DNA of 29,762 nucleotides from Chara braunii (GCA_003427395.1 BFEA01000032.1:1658118-1687879); one strand, 5' to 3'. Counted from the first letter of the stretch, positions 1-9,636 are shown. The notes: generated by a model not told the origin, from the letters alone. Made by a program: numbers and translations.

Positions 1-550
1 TCCGAACGCGTCGAGAAGGGGTCCCAAACGTTCGGGCGTTCGGGTTCGGGTGTTCGGCCCGTCCCGAACGCTGGCTACCCTGTATATATATATACATTGT
101 TGCCGGCCCGAACGTGCGGCCGCGGTCCAGCCCCACCCCGAACGTTCGGTCGTTCGGGCCGGCGTTCAGGGCCCGTCCGACCTCCTGTTCAGCCTCCGCC
201 AAGGCCCGTAAGTGCACCTGTTTTTTTTTTTTTTCGCGTTTGTCAATTTTCGACTGTGGATGGGGGAGGCGAAGCAACACGTGTTGGTCAAAGAAAAAAG
301 ACAGAGAAAAAAAAATTAAAAAAAATGCTCATCCAATAAAAGTGGGCCACGTGGCGTGCAGACCGAACGAGACCACGTTCGGCCGAATGCCGGACCAGGC
401 TCGGTGGTACCGGTTGGCGTTCGGCCGTCCGCGCGAATTTGAAAAAAAAAGGGTCGGAATTCGGTCCCGGACTTTCTATCTGGGCGAACTCCAACGCTTC
501 TTCGTATTCTACGCTGCTGCGAACGCATGTAGAGCACCCGAACGGCCAGC
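1..550. repeat. CGAACG/CGTTCGG-rich degenerate repeat region
   Basis: The words CCGAACG and its complement CGTTCGG recur on both strands, near 2, 29-57, 63, 107, 137-156, 361-384, 418 and 539, several as direct or inverted neighbours. No frame looks protein-like; the open frames here are low-complexity. A short TA run lies at 81-97 and a T-homopolymer near 220-234. I see no gene. Confidence 0.45.
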
Positions 551-563
551 GGCACGCATGGGT

Positions 564-566
<3 letters not shown>

Positions 567-612
<46 letters not shown>
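567..612. repeat. (TC)n microsatellite
   Basis: This is an uninterrupted TC dinucleotide run. It forms the left part of a duplicated block that is repeated about 157 bp downstream with a shorter TC run. Confidence 0.97.
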
Positions 613-616
<4 letters not shown>

Positions 617-861
617 TCTTTTCTGTTTTCCCTTTATTCTGCTTTCTATCCTCCAATCAACCAATCAACAAATCAATCCAAATTGGCAAGGAAGTTGATT
701 GTTCGATTGATTGATTGATTGATTTATTGATTGATTGGTTAATTGATAGACTCTCTTTCTCTCTCTCTCTCGTCTTCTTTTCTGTTCTTTCCTTTCATTC
801 TTCTTTCCATCCTCCAATCAACCAATAAACAAATAAATTGAAATCGACATCAACAAGGAAG

Positions 862-863
<2 letters not shown>
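612..863. repeat. Tandem duplication of about 157 bp
   Basis: The segment starting CGTCTTCTTTTCTGTT at 612 recurs, diverged, at 769. Both copies follow a TC run and both contain CCTCCAATCAACCAAT, followed by AAGGAAG and a GATT-type tetranucleotide tract. The AATC words on the left and GATT words on the right of each copy are complementary, so each copy could fold back on itself. The divergence between copies suggests an old duplication. Confidence 0.75.
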
Positions 864-903
<40 letters not shown>

Positions 904-904
904 A

Positions 905-955
<51 letters not shown>

Positions 956-980
956 AACTGACTGATTGATTGATTGATTT
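864..980. repeat. (GATT)n tetranucleotide array
   Basis: About 29 GATT units, with one AATT and one AACTGACT interruption. The reverse frames read as monotonous INQS-type peptides, as expected for a simple repeat and not for a gene. Confidence 0.95.
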
Positions 981-1009
981 GGGGCGGTGGGTGTTGACGC
1001 CGTAATTGG

Positions 1010-1306
1010 GGACGGAAGTCGGGATCGGTGTAGGGAAGTCGTTGGAGGGAACCCGCGAAGTCCGGGGAGGGGGAGGGGGGGAGTGGGGAAGTCGGAGGAG
1101 GCAATTGGGGAGTCGGGAAGTCGGGGGAGGGAAGACGGGGGAGGGGAGTCGGAAAGTACGCGGAATGGAAGTCGGATGGAAAGTAGGATGGGGAGGGAAG
1201 TTGGGAAGTCGTGATCGGGACAGGGAAGTCGGGGGAGGGAAGTCGGAACCAGGGCAGGGAAGTCGGCACGTCGGGGAAGGGAAGTCGGGGGAGGGAAGAC
1301 GGGGGA
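1010..1306. repeat. G-rich minisatellite (GGGAAGTCGGGGGA-type unit)
   Basis: Degenerate 12-16-bp units built on GGGAAGTCGG followed by GGGAGG are repeated some 18-20 times. The + strand has many runs of three or more G, so G-quadruplex formation is plausible. Reverse frames give Pro-rich LPSPDFP-like peptides in all three frames, the mark of a repeat and not of a coding gene. Confidence 0.85.
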
Positions 1307-1869
1307 TATATGTATATATGACTGCATTTTCCACCTGACCTGGATGCACCTGACCGCAAATACGTCCACAAACAAGTGGAAAAAGTCCTAGTGTGAGTAT
1401 GCCCGGAGAATAGAACACAGGGAGAGTAACTGTTCCTGCAACTGAACTCATTTTCCTCTCAGCCATGCAACAATTCTCAGATGATAGCAGCCTTGTTGTG
1501 CTATTGTAATTTTCCGGCTTTATTTCCCCCTTTTTTCATGGGTTTATTTTCCCCCCCATCGAAACAGTGAAGTTAATTGATATGATCGACGAAGACAAAT
1601 ACAAAATTATCGAGAAGGAGAGAAGATTGAAAAAAAAGAGAACGAAGAAATGAATGTGAGACAACCCTAATCTTCTCCTTCCTCCGATTACCAGAGACAC
1701 CCCCAACCCTATCCTGCCCGATCCCCTTCCTCTCAGTACTCTCCAGACCATGCAATTATGAAGCCAGATGAATGACGAATGCGTGCACCACCACCGATGA
1801 GGCAGCCGAGGCAGAACCATGTCCGAAACCCTCCTCTCTTCTTTCCCTATGAAAAGAACCTATCCGTGC
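1307..1869. other. Non-repetitive stretch without recognised gene
   Basis: The stretch holds a short TATATG tract at 1306-1319, C- and T-homopolymer runs at 1526-1558, and unremarkable sequence. None of the short open frames has a recognisable motif. Confidence 0.5.
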
Positions 1870-1891
1870 GAGAGAGAGAGAGAGAAAAGCG

Positions 1892-1936
<45 letters not shown>

Positions 1937-1937
1937 N

Positions 1938-1985
<48 letters not shown>

Positions 1986-2022
1986 CGGAAGAAACGAACC
2001 TATCCCTGAATCGCGTTACGAG

Positions 2023-2083
<61 letters not shown>

Positions 2084-2095
2084 AGCAAGGAACCT
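1870..2095. repeat. (GA)n arrays separated by GAACCTAT boxes
   Basis: GA runs occupy about 1870-1883, 1893-1982 (single N at 1937) and 2035-2079. The word GAACCTAT stands just outside each long run, near 1857, 1996 and 2089. The whole (GA)n plus flank therefore appears to have been duplicated as a unit, not expanded as a single microsatellite. Confidence 0.9.
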
Positions 2096-2118
2096 ATGAG
2101 TGAGTCTTGTAGAAAATA

Positions 2119-2540
2119 CGTGGCAAGGGTACGATTTTGGATGCACACACGTGCCGACGACACGTGGCAGTTAATCTTGTAGGTCACGTGTCCTGGCAGC
2201 GGTTGCTGACGTTGTAGGATACATGTCCCGGAAAGTCGACACGTGGCAGCGTGTCCTGGAAAGCGTGGGATTCCTGTTCGCTCTGTGTGTGGATTCTGGA
2301 TGCACACATGAGTGCGTAGTGACGTGGCAGCCTGTATTGTACGACACGTGTCCTGGATGCAGTCCACACGTGGCAGTGAATCTTGTAGGATGCGTGTACT
2401 ACAAGATTCTGGATGCACGCGTGGGTGCGCACATGCGGCAGCCTGTTTGTAGGACGTGTGTCCTGGTAGCGGTCGGCGGATTGTTGCATGTTGTTTGTTG
2501 ATTCTGGATGCACACACGCGGCAGGCTATCTTGTAGTAGT
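2119..2540. repeat. Degenerate tandem repeat carrying G-box-like words
   Basis: GATTCTGGATGCAC (or GATTTTGGATGCAC) occurs at 2133, 2292, 2405 and 2500. Between the copies come ACGTGGCAG, CTTGTAGGA and ACGTGTCCTGG in similar order, so this is a diverged tandem repeat with units of about 95-160 bp. CACGTGGC or CACGTGT words are repeated throughout. They match the plant G-box/ABRE core, but nothing shows regulatory activity. The long reverse open frame across this block is a by-product of the repeat. Confidence 0.75.
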
Positions 2541-2544
2541 ACAG

Positions 2545-2660
2545 GGGGCGAAGGGAGGGAGGAGGGGGGGAGGGAGGGGGGAGGGAATTGTGCTGCATGT
2601 GGAATTGATTGGTATTGATGTCACAATGTAGTCTGTAGGAGGGGGGGAGGGAGAGGAAAA
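2545..2660. repeat. G-run clusters
   Basis: GGGAGGGAGGAGGGGGG-type runs occur at about 2546-2584 and 2640-2656 on the + strand. They could form G-quadruplexes. No gene is seen. Confidence 0.6.
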
Positions 2661-2735
2661 TGTGTGTATACTAACAACTTAGCATGTTGCTGCGCACAAC
2701 ATACATGAGCATGCATAGTCAACGGGAAACACTAT

Positions 2736-2834
2736 ACAGGGTAAAGGGATTTTGAAGCACAAAGCAAGCCCAACAAATACGCCAGCAAATACAGGTTAAA
2801 GGGATTTTACAGCACAAAGTAAGCCCAACAAATA
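2736..2834. repeat. 55-bp direct tandem duplication
   Basis: The segment starting ACAGGGTAAAGGGATTTT at 2736 recurs at 2791 as ACAGGTTAAAGGGATTTT. Both continue through AGCACAAAG and AAGCCCAACAAATA with few differences, giving a 55-bp period. Confidence 0.9.
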
Positions 2835-2839
2835 TATAC

Positions 2840-3376
2840 CAATGCCAACAACATCTCTATCCTCTCCACGCTGTCCTTTAGCTAGCTACGCACACATGCA
2901 TGTTTGCGAAAAGCAGATACACGGTCAAAAACACATGCACACACACATACACAAACAAACACAAAACATTTGCACACTTCTCCACCCCGTCCACTTCCTC
3001 AATATTAGTACTTGAGCATAGACTGGTCTGTAGTTGTTTGGGACATACCTTGCACAAGTACTGTACACAATCACGCCCCACACAGCATAACAGAAACCCT
3101 CCATCGTGATTATAATCACCCTACATTCCGGAGGAGCCTGCTACAGACATTTCACAGATGCAGCCCTCCCTCACCTCGCTTCTACATCTGTGCCGCCATC
3201 TGTGCTGTTGTCGACTCCCTCTAGGAACCATTCAAATTGTTTGCATTCTGCTCGTCATCATTTCTATGTTCGCATCACTCTCCCCCTTGACATCCTGGGT
3301 CAAGTCTCTATGAGCGTTGTTCCTAACTTCTGCGACATCGTGTTGCAGCATCCAACCCATCATATTTAACAACATT
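2840..3376. other. Stretch without recognised gene
   Basis: The stretch contains a CA/ACAC-rich part (about 2930-2970) and ordinary sequence. Open frames of up to 87 codons exist on both strands. None shows a domain, motif or plausible composition that I can recognise. Confidence 0.4.
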
Positions 3377-3392
3377 TCTCTCTCTCTCTCTC

Positions 3393-3463
<71 letters not shown>
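3377..3463. repeat. (TC)n microsatellite
   Basis: TC dinucleotide run with a single CC interruption near 3402. Confidence 0.97.
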
Positions 3464-3467
<4 letters not shown>

Positions 3468-3549
3468 TTAGTTGTCAAGGATCACCCACTGAGGAGCTCT
3501 TTCCCATGCCAAACAATCCCACATTGATATAACACTATAGAAGCACAAA

Positions 3550-3735
3550 GTCAATCAATTAGTTAATCAATCGGTCAATCAGTCGATTGGTCAATTGATC
3601 AATCAAACAATCAATCAGGTCGTCTGTCAGACAATCAATAAACTAATTAACCAATCAACCGACGACTATCAGGCAATTTATCAATCAACCTTGGATGATC
3701 GGTTGGTTGAATGTTCGAATGATTGATTGACTGTT
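3550..3735. repeat. Degenerate AATC...GATT tetranucleotide block in inverted arrangement
   Basis: The left part (about 3550-3690) is built of CAATCAAT/CAATCAGTC words. The right part (about 3695-3735) is built of GGTTGGTTGAATG and GATTGATTGACTG words. The two parts are complementary, so a loose foldback is possible. It lies about 200 bp upstream of the hAT relic; I see no evidence that it is that element's terminus. Confidence 0.55.
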
Positions 3736-6700
3736 CAATAAGGTGATTTATTGTTGGGTTGTTGTTTGTTTGATTGTAGTACAGGTCTGTTCTCACACTT
3801 CTCGCGGTTGGATTCGTCCACCACTGGGGGGAGCATACGACCTCGGTTTACACTTTCCCTCCTCTTTTTTGCGTGTTCGGGTGGAGGCTTCGAGGGTCTT
3901 TGGCGTGTGCGAGGAGGGTGTGCCGACATGGCGCGAGGAGGGAGGCCAGAGTTCATACTGAATGAGGAGTTCGAGAAAGATTCAAAGGCGAAGCATGTGA
4001 TTTGGAAATACGTCCAGAAAGGGCAGGTGTTTGTGAGCCCTACGGGAGCAGACCCGAAGGGCAATTGCGAGTTGCGGTGTCGATTGTGTGGCCACCGGTG
4101 GGTTGGCAACCAAACCAAGGCAAGTTCACACTTCAATATCACACGCGAGCACGACAGGTGTCCGCACGCGTGTGTTTACATAATGAGGGAGTTGCAGCCG
4201 GCGGACGTCGCACTCAAGGGGTCCCTCCCTGTCTACGTGAGGGTGGCGGACAGGGATGCTGAGCTCAATTTTAAGCATCCCCTTAACTGGAGATTGCCTA
4301 GCGTCGCGGTACGAGAGCCCCCCCTGGTCCCCGTGCACGACTTGGCTCGCGGAGGACGGGGGCCACAACGGCCGGACCGAGCAGGTCAGGCAGCAGAGGG
4401 ATGACGGCATGGAGCAGGCTCCTCCAGAGGAGCGGACCCGTCTGGAGGAGTGGGACCTTATGATGAGGGCTCGTCGGGAGTGCACAACGAGGGCAGGGGA
4501 GATGGTGCAGAGGGCACCTTGATGAGACAGTTTGATCCAATGGGGAAGGGGGTGTGTGATCCTAGCGGTGCTGCTGGGCCGACGAGGCCATGCCGTGAGG
4601 CGGACGGATCATCGCGCGCTCCACAGGACGAGCAGCAGTGGTGGAGGTCAAGGATGCTACAACGGGCGAGAGATGAGGGCATTCAGGTCCCTCCCGACCT
4701 CGAGGAGGGGCTTGCAATTGCCCCTGTGGAGGATAGACAGGCTCGTCACCAAGTGCCGCACCTGACTCAGACTCGCCTTGATGAATGGGTTCAAAACCCC
4801 ATTCAGTACGACCTGGATATGACCTACATTCGATTCTTTGTGGGTTGTGGTGTGTCATTCAACATCGCCAGATCGGAGTGGTATGTGGCACTTCATGACG
4901 CCTATCTCAGTCAATTTAGGGTTCCCTACAGGCCGCGTCAGCCACAGTACGAGTTCGTGCGGACGACTCTGTTGTCCATGTTGTACGCAGAGCTCGACGA
5001 GCGCTTGAGGTATCACCGTGAGTCGTGGTCTGAGGGGGTCACTTTCATGACTGACGGTTGGTCGACTCAGGCCAACCGCCCTCTCTGCAACTACTTGGTC
5101 GCAGGGAGGTTGGGGGCGTCGCTCTACCGGGTGGAGGATATGTTTGGCAGGGAGAGGACCGGGGCAGGTTTGTGCCGAAGATGGAGGGAGCTCATCCTCG
5201 AGATCGGTGCAGAGCATGTGGTCGCCATATGCACGGACAACGCGTTAGCCAACAAGGAGGCTTACCGTTTGCTCCTTGGCGACCCCGATGAGCGACTGCG
5301 CCGCATCACATGCATTCCTTGAGCAGCTCACTGCTGCAATCTGATGCTGACGCACATCGCCAGACAGCCGTGGGTTGCGCAGGTGATTGCAGAGGGACGA
5401 GACTTCACACTGTTTTTTCGGCGCCATGCACGGGCAGCGTACCTTTTGAGCCGACAATCCCCCACTGTATCATTGATCCGGCTGGGAGAGACGCGGTATG
5501 GGACCAACTACATCATGCTGCAACGCATGGTGACGTTGCATCGGCCTTTGGATGCATGTGTGAGCGGTGTCGCCTGGGCGACGTCCCCGTGGCCCCCTGC
5601 ATTGAGGGACGGCGCACGCAGGTGCTTCGACCTTCTTCGCGACCCGCGGTAGTGGCAGCAGGTGGAGCTTGTGTGCACCATTATGGAGCCAATTTATGAG
5701 CTCCTGCAGCAGGTTGATTCTGACGGGCGGAGAGTCGGCGATGTGTGGGGATTGTTGGAGCGCCTGCGGACCACGGTCGACGGACTGTCGCTTGATGAGG
5801 CTTGTCACATGCCCATCAAGGAGAGGTCGGATATGCTTTTGACCCCCATTCATTGTGCTGCGTACTTGTTGCACCCCAAGTACCGCAGCATCAACCTTTT
5901 GATGCGTGGGACGACAGAGGAGCCGCTCGAGTACATGGGGAGCCAGATTGAGGGTGGTCGACAGGGCCCGCTGATGACAGTCGTGTGGAGTTCTCTACAG
6001 GACTTCCACGACAAGTATCCCACACCTGCTCAATGGGGGGGGGACATTGGGGATGCGAGCGTGGAGGAGCCCGACTTCGATCCTTTGCAGTGGTGGAGGG
6101 TGCAGGGGGCCAGTCATCGGGTGTTGCGGAACATTGCCATGCGCTGCTTGGGTGCGTGGACCACAGCCTCTCCGTGTGAAAGGAATTGGTTGACGCACGA
6201 CTTCGTTCACACGAAGAGGCGCAACAGGTTGGGCGTTGAGCAGTTGGAGAAGCTTGTGTTCTGTCATTGGAACCTCAAGCTTCTCAAGAGCAGTCACGCG
6301 CGCNGGGGGCTTATTGGGGCTGGTCTCCCGGAGGTTGGATTGACCGATGTCGAGAGGAGGGCTGAGGACTTCGCTCGCTACGAGCCGGACGAGATGGCTC
6401 CTGGGACGTATGACCCGACGGAGGTCGAGAGGGAGGCCGAGCGCCTCAGAAGACAGCCGAGGGACAGACGCTTGGCGAGGGCTGCAGCAGCACTGGCCCA
6501 CCAGATTCGTCACCAGGGCGGGGAGGCGGTTCAGGGGGAGGACGTCATTGATGATGATGTCTCCTGGTTGACGGAGCCTTATCGAGGAGACGGGTTCTTA
6601 GAGGGGGCGGCCCCTGTGACTGTGAGCCCTGCGGGTCGGGTGCTCCCGCCACGAGCGGCGGATGATTGTTCAGGCGTCCCTGCCCCCACGCTCGCACCGG

Positions 6701-7732
6701 AGGCAGGCTCCCACAGCCTGCCTGTGGACGACGCAGACGACATATTGGGCGGCACTGATGCAGACGATGCGAGCGCGGGAGGGAATCCCGCAGCGAGGGC
6801 CGCTTGTGGGTCTGCCCGTGCGGGAGAGGCAGGCACGCTTGGAGCCGTTGGAGCAGGGCAGGCGTCGCCCACCAGGCACATGCACGATCTTCCTTCCCTC
6901 GGTGCACGGCCGTCGGCGTCGGGTGCGGTTGGTCAGACTGGTCCATCTCCATGCACGGCGGCGGACGCCGAGGGCACGATGCCCATCACTGCCGCTGACG
7001 ACACAACACCTGCGCCTGCCATCTTTTCGAGCCCCCATCATGCAGTGGAGCGCGACTGCGAGGGGAGGATCAGACGACGACCAGGTTTCGTCGGTCCGCT
7101 AGACTGGTCGACCGCTTCAGCCATCCACCCGGACGCAGAGAGATATTTGGCAACATACTTGCCGAGACCGTTGTCGGATCTGCCACGAGAGGACCCGGAT
7201 GCACAGGCTGGAGGCGGGGACGACGGAGAACCTGTTGCCGGGGGGGGCTGCTCCTCGTGAGGGAGGCTTAGACAGAGAGGAGCTCGCCCACGACCTGGCG
7301 ACTGCCGGGTACTCCGCAGAGAAGATCAGGGAGGCGTTGAAGGGGTATCCCGGGCGAGATAGACGAGGCACGCCTCAACAGGGGATGCACGCACGCCAGC
7401 GATTGGATGTTGGCCGCACACGCGCCTCCCTGTCGCTCGCGTGGCCACCTCCGGATCCCTCCTTGGCATTGGACATCACAGGCGCGGGACCGCATGGGGC
7501 TCCCGTGACGGATACACTGGTGGCCGGTGGAGAGAGCAGCGGTGTACGGGAATGCGACATCCTCGGGACGGGTCTTCGCCATCCAGTTTCACATGTTGGG
7601 GGCATTGCTCGGACGGCGATGCCACTCCCACCCAGAGATCCGTCGATTGTCATGGAGCCACTTCGATCATTCGTTGGCCGGAAGCGGAAGGCAGGTGGTG
7701 CCCTTGGACATGAGGGCGTGAGAGCGGCGGGT

Positions 7733-7780
7733 CGAGGCCGAGGGAAAGGCCGACCGCCCGGACGAGGGAGAAGGGAGGGA
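7733..7780 (+). other. AT-hook-like basic segment in the hAT tail
   Basis: In the shifted (second) frame the tail reads RGRGKGRPPGRGRREG, an Arg/Gly/Pro-rich block like AT-hook or nuclear-localisation segments. Another basic patch, GRKRK, lies about 60 bases upstream. It may have helped DNA binding or nuclear import in the ancestral protein. This is inferred from composition only. Confidence 0.4.
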
Positions 7781-7963
7781 CAAGGCAGGGCTCGAGGAGG
7801 TGGCGCATTGGCACAGAGGACACCTGCAGGTGGGAGAGGGGATCACGAACGGGCACCGCCACCAGCATCATCGACGGGCGAGGGCGAGGAGGGGATAGCG
7901 CAACGCCTCGCCAAACGGAGTAGAGCAGATGCACCGACGACGACAGCACCCACACCAGCGTCA

Positions 7964-8044
7964 TCTTCGGGCTCGAGCACGTCGGCTTCGTAAACGGGCT
8001 CGAGCACGTCAGCTTCGTCTTCGGGCTCGAGCACGTCAGCTTCG
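7964..8044 (+). repeat. 27-bp in-frame minisatellite (SSGSSTSAS) at the hAT 3' end
   Basis: Three 27-bp units start at 7964, 7991 and 8018 and encode a nine-residue Ser-rich repeat, each with GGGCTCGAGCACGTC. The second unit starts with TAA where the others have TCT, which creates a stop at 7991. The frame then continues through an acidic end (REEEEGPEADAEGD) to TAG at 8120. Confidence 0.85.
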
Positions 8045-8122
8045 TCAGGTGACCCCGATTTCGATGGGCGAGAGGAGGAGGAGGGGCCGGAGGCCGATGC
8101 AGAGGGGGATGTGTCAGGATAG

Positions 8123-8398
8123 TGTTGTTCATTGCTTGTTTCATTGGTGTTGTCAGGCCATGCTTGGATCAGGTCCTCACACGGGGTTGTAGCAGGTCAG
8201 CAGGGTATCGAGGCATGACTTTTTTTTTTTTGGCGTACACTATTAGGCATTGAGGATTTCGTTGTTGCACACTGTTAGGATGTGGGGCGGGTATGGAGGG
8301 GGTTCTGTCGGTCGTTTGACTCACAGGGTCGTAGAGCTCCTCTTTGAGTGGGAGCGGTGCTCGGTGCAGAAACCTTGGTTGTCCATCGATCCGTCAGC
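8123..8398. other. Flank 3' of the hAT relic, no gene recognised
   Basis: The stretch holds a T-homopolymer at 8220-8230 and a G-rich patch near 8282-8303. I looked for a hAT-type terminal inverted repeat matching the upstream flank and found none by eye. Confidence 0.35.
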
Positions 8399-8545
8399 TG
8401 GTCTGTCTGTCCGTCCGTCTGTCTGTTCTCGAAATGTAAACCGTCTGTCAGTCCGTCTGTGTGTCAGTGGGTCTCTGTCTGTGTGTTCGCAGGTCAGTTT
8501 CTATCTGTCTGTCAGTCCGTGTCAGTCTGTCTGCAGTTTCTATCG
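8399..8545. repeat. Degenerate GTCT/GTCC tetranucleotide repeat
   Basis: CTGTCTGTCCGTCCGTCTGT-like words recur over about 150 bp with interruptions. The + frames read as Ser/Cys/Val-rich monotonous peptides, as expected for the repeat. Confidence 0.8.
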
Positions 8546-8600
8546 GATTACAGACTTGCAAAGTGTTGTCCTTCCCTTTTTTTTTTCTTTTTTTTTTTGA

Positions 8601-8837
8601 ACAAGACCTTATGGATCTGCCTTTGTTCTATTCTGGGGAGCATCAGTCGGGTCACTTTTGCCCCGGCAAGTCATTGTGTTACGATCCTGGCCAATTTCGA
8701 AATCCACAATCATCGGGAAGTACAATGCTGTCCAATTGCGAAAAGAAATGAATGAACTTAAGTCCAATACCATCCAGTTGCAAAGAGAAATGAGAGAACT
8801 CGAGAGGAGAGAGGGAAATAAGGAGAAGAAAAAGTAA
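8601..8837 (+). CDS. Possible coding fragment with Lys/Glu-rich coiled-coil end
   Basis: One frame is open from just after TGA 8598 to TAA 8835. Its end reads VQLRKEMNELKSN, then IQLQREMRELERRE and a lysine tail, with regular Leu/Met/Ile spacing typical of a coiled coil. In the next frame at about 8619-8675 the peptide GEHQSGHF faintly recalls a retroviral-type zinc knuckle, though the cysteines are missing. It could be the 3' end of a decayed gag-like gene. I cannot identify the family, and chance remains possible. Confidence 0.25.
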   Translation, partial: TRPYGSAFVLFWGASVGSLLPRQVIVLRSWPISKSTIIGKYNAVQLRKEMNELKSNTIQLQREMRELERREGNKEKKK

Positions 8838-8839
8838 GA

Positions 8840-9147
8840 AAGAAGAAGAAGATGATGTACTCCAGCATAGACCAAAGGGACAAAGCTCTTCTCCTCTTTA
8901 TCTCCTCCGATCTTATTCAAACAACAACTAACAACAATAATGTTGAACAGCTGAACCAGAATCAATGTTTGAATCCCACTTCTACTGCGGCTTCAACATG
9001 AGGTCCACCATAGCCATGGCCACCTTCTTCTTCCTCCATCCACATGCATGGGCTATGGCAGACTACTGGGGCCTTGCCCCCATGTCCAAAGGACAACATA
9101 AGCAGCTATAGCGCTGCTCCCTTCCTCTGACCGAAGGACCCTGTCTT
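8840..9147. other. Stretch without recognised gene
   Basis: Unremarkable sequence; CCATAGCCATGG and CCATCCACATGCATGG words occur near 9010-9055. No domain-bearing frame is seen. Confidence 0.4.
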
Positions 9148-9270
9148 CAATGTGTCACGTGTCACCCTGATATTGCAGACCCTGATATTGCACGTATCTA
9201 CAATGTGCCACGTGTCACCCTGATATTGCAGACCCTGATATTGCCCGTATCGCCCTGATATTGCCCGTAC
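9148..9270. repeat. 53-bp direct repeat with internal CCCTGATATTGC units
   Basis: CAATGTGTCACGTGTCACC at 9148 recurs as CAATGTGCCACGTGTCACC at 9201, a 53-bp period. Each copy holds two CCCTGATATTGC words; a further CCCTGATATTGCCCGTA follows at 9253. CACGTGTC is present in both copies. Confidence 0.9.
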
Positions 9271-9422
9271 AGGCTCTAGACTCAGACTGGTTGGACTGGT
9301 AACGGCCTAGTCCCTCCCTACCGCTACTGGACTCTAAAAATGTCAACTTTGTCTTCTTGTGCTCGGCCTCCAGTACCCCTGCACGCCAACTGCAGCGGGG
9401 TGCGGTATTGGCCTAGCGGCCT

Positions 9423-9636
9423 ACTTGAGTGTTTTCCCGCCACCCCAAGGGCCACAGGGCCGCTAGCTTCACCACTCGAGTGTTTTCCTGGCTGTTACCC
9501 TGAATGCAAGGAACATGAATATGGACGAAGCACAGAAATGCAGATTGCAAAATCACACTGATGTCCATGTAGTCAAAGCCAGAGCAAAATCACACTGATG
9601 TCCATGTAGTCAAAGCCACTCGAGTGTTTTCCTGGC
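9423..9636. repeat. Dispersed ACTCGAGTGTTTTCC boxes and a 37-bp duplication
   Basis: ACTTGAGTGTTTTCC stands at 9423, and ACTCGAGTGTTTTCC at 9474 and 9618. Between the last two, the segment starting GCAAAATCACACTGATG at 9547 is repeated at 9584, a 37-bp period. This is repeat-derived DNA with no gene. Confidence 0.8.

Larger units (their letters stand above)
3928..8122 (+). pseudogene. hAT-family transposase (BED finger, DUF659, hAT C-terminal domain), broken
   Basis: This is a relic of a cut-and-paste DNA transposase of the plant hAT type. The ATG at 3928 (MARGGRPEF) is chosen because protein-like sequence starts there. A BED zinc finger follows, with Cys51-x2-Cys54, His68 and Cys78. The DUF659/RNase-H-like core has FMTDGWST (Asp at 5053-5055) and CTDNA (Asp at 5236-5238). 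The C-terminal hAT domain (about 6080-6290) has SPCERNW (Glu at 6178-6180), then HTKRRNRL; these residues fit the DDE triad. One frame is interrupted by TGA 4402, TGA 5320 and TAG 5650. The stop at 5320 replaces the first residue of the conserved CxxH motif, with flanking sequence intact, so introns do not explain it. Around 4330-4520 the second frame (EERTRLEEWD) looks more natural, suggesting paired frameshifts. At the G8 run 7240-7247 the frame moves on by one base, then TAA 7991 and a final TAG 8120. A single N lies at 6304. No terminal inverted repeats or target duplication were found. Confidence 0.87.

Noticed and set aside
902-1466. Long overlapping reverse open frames with Pro-rich LPSPDFP peptides
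   Set aside because: All three reverse frames give similar peptides because the DNA is a G-rich minisatellite plus (GATT)n; there is no domain or start context.
1756-2598. 280-codon reverse open frame
   Set aside because: It is made of the (GA)n arrays (poly Ser-Leu) and the GATTCTGGATGCAC repeat, and it crosses an N. Repetitive DNA with few stops explains it.
2900-3369. Overlapping 60-87-codon frames on both strands
   Set aside because: No motif, ordinary random-frame length, and neighbouring simple repeats; not supported as genes.
4402-5652. Introns or stop-codon readthrough explaining the in-frame stops of the + hAT gene
   Set aside because: Conserved motif residues flank the stops at 5320 and 5650 without interruption, so removing them by splicing would destroy the domain. 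No readthrough signal is visible, and additional frameshifts favour decay.
3780-8260. Terminal inverted repeats and 8-bp target duplication of the + hAT element
   Set aside because: I compared the upstream and downstream flanks by eye and found no convincing pair; the short hAT ends may be diverged or lost.
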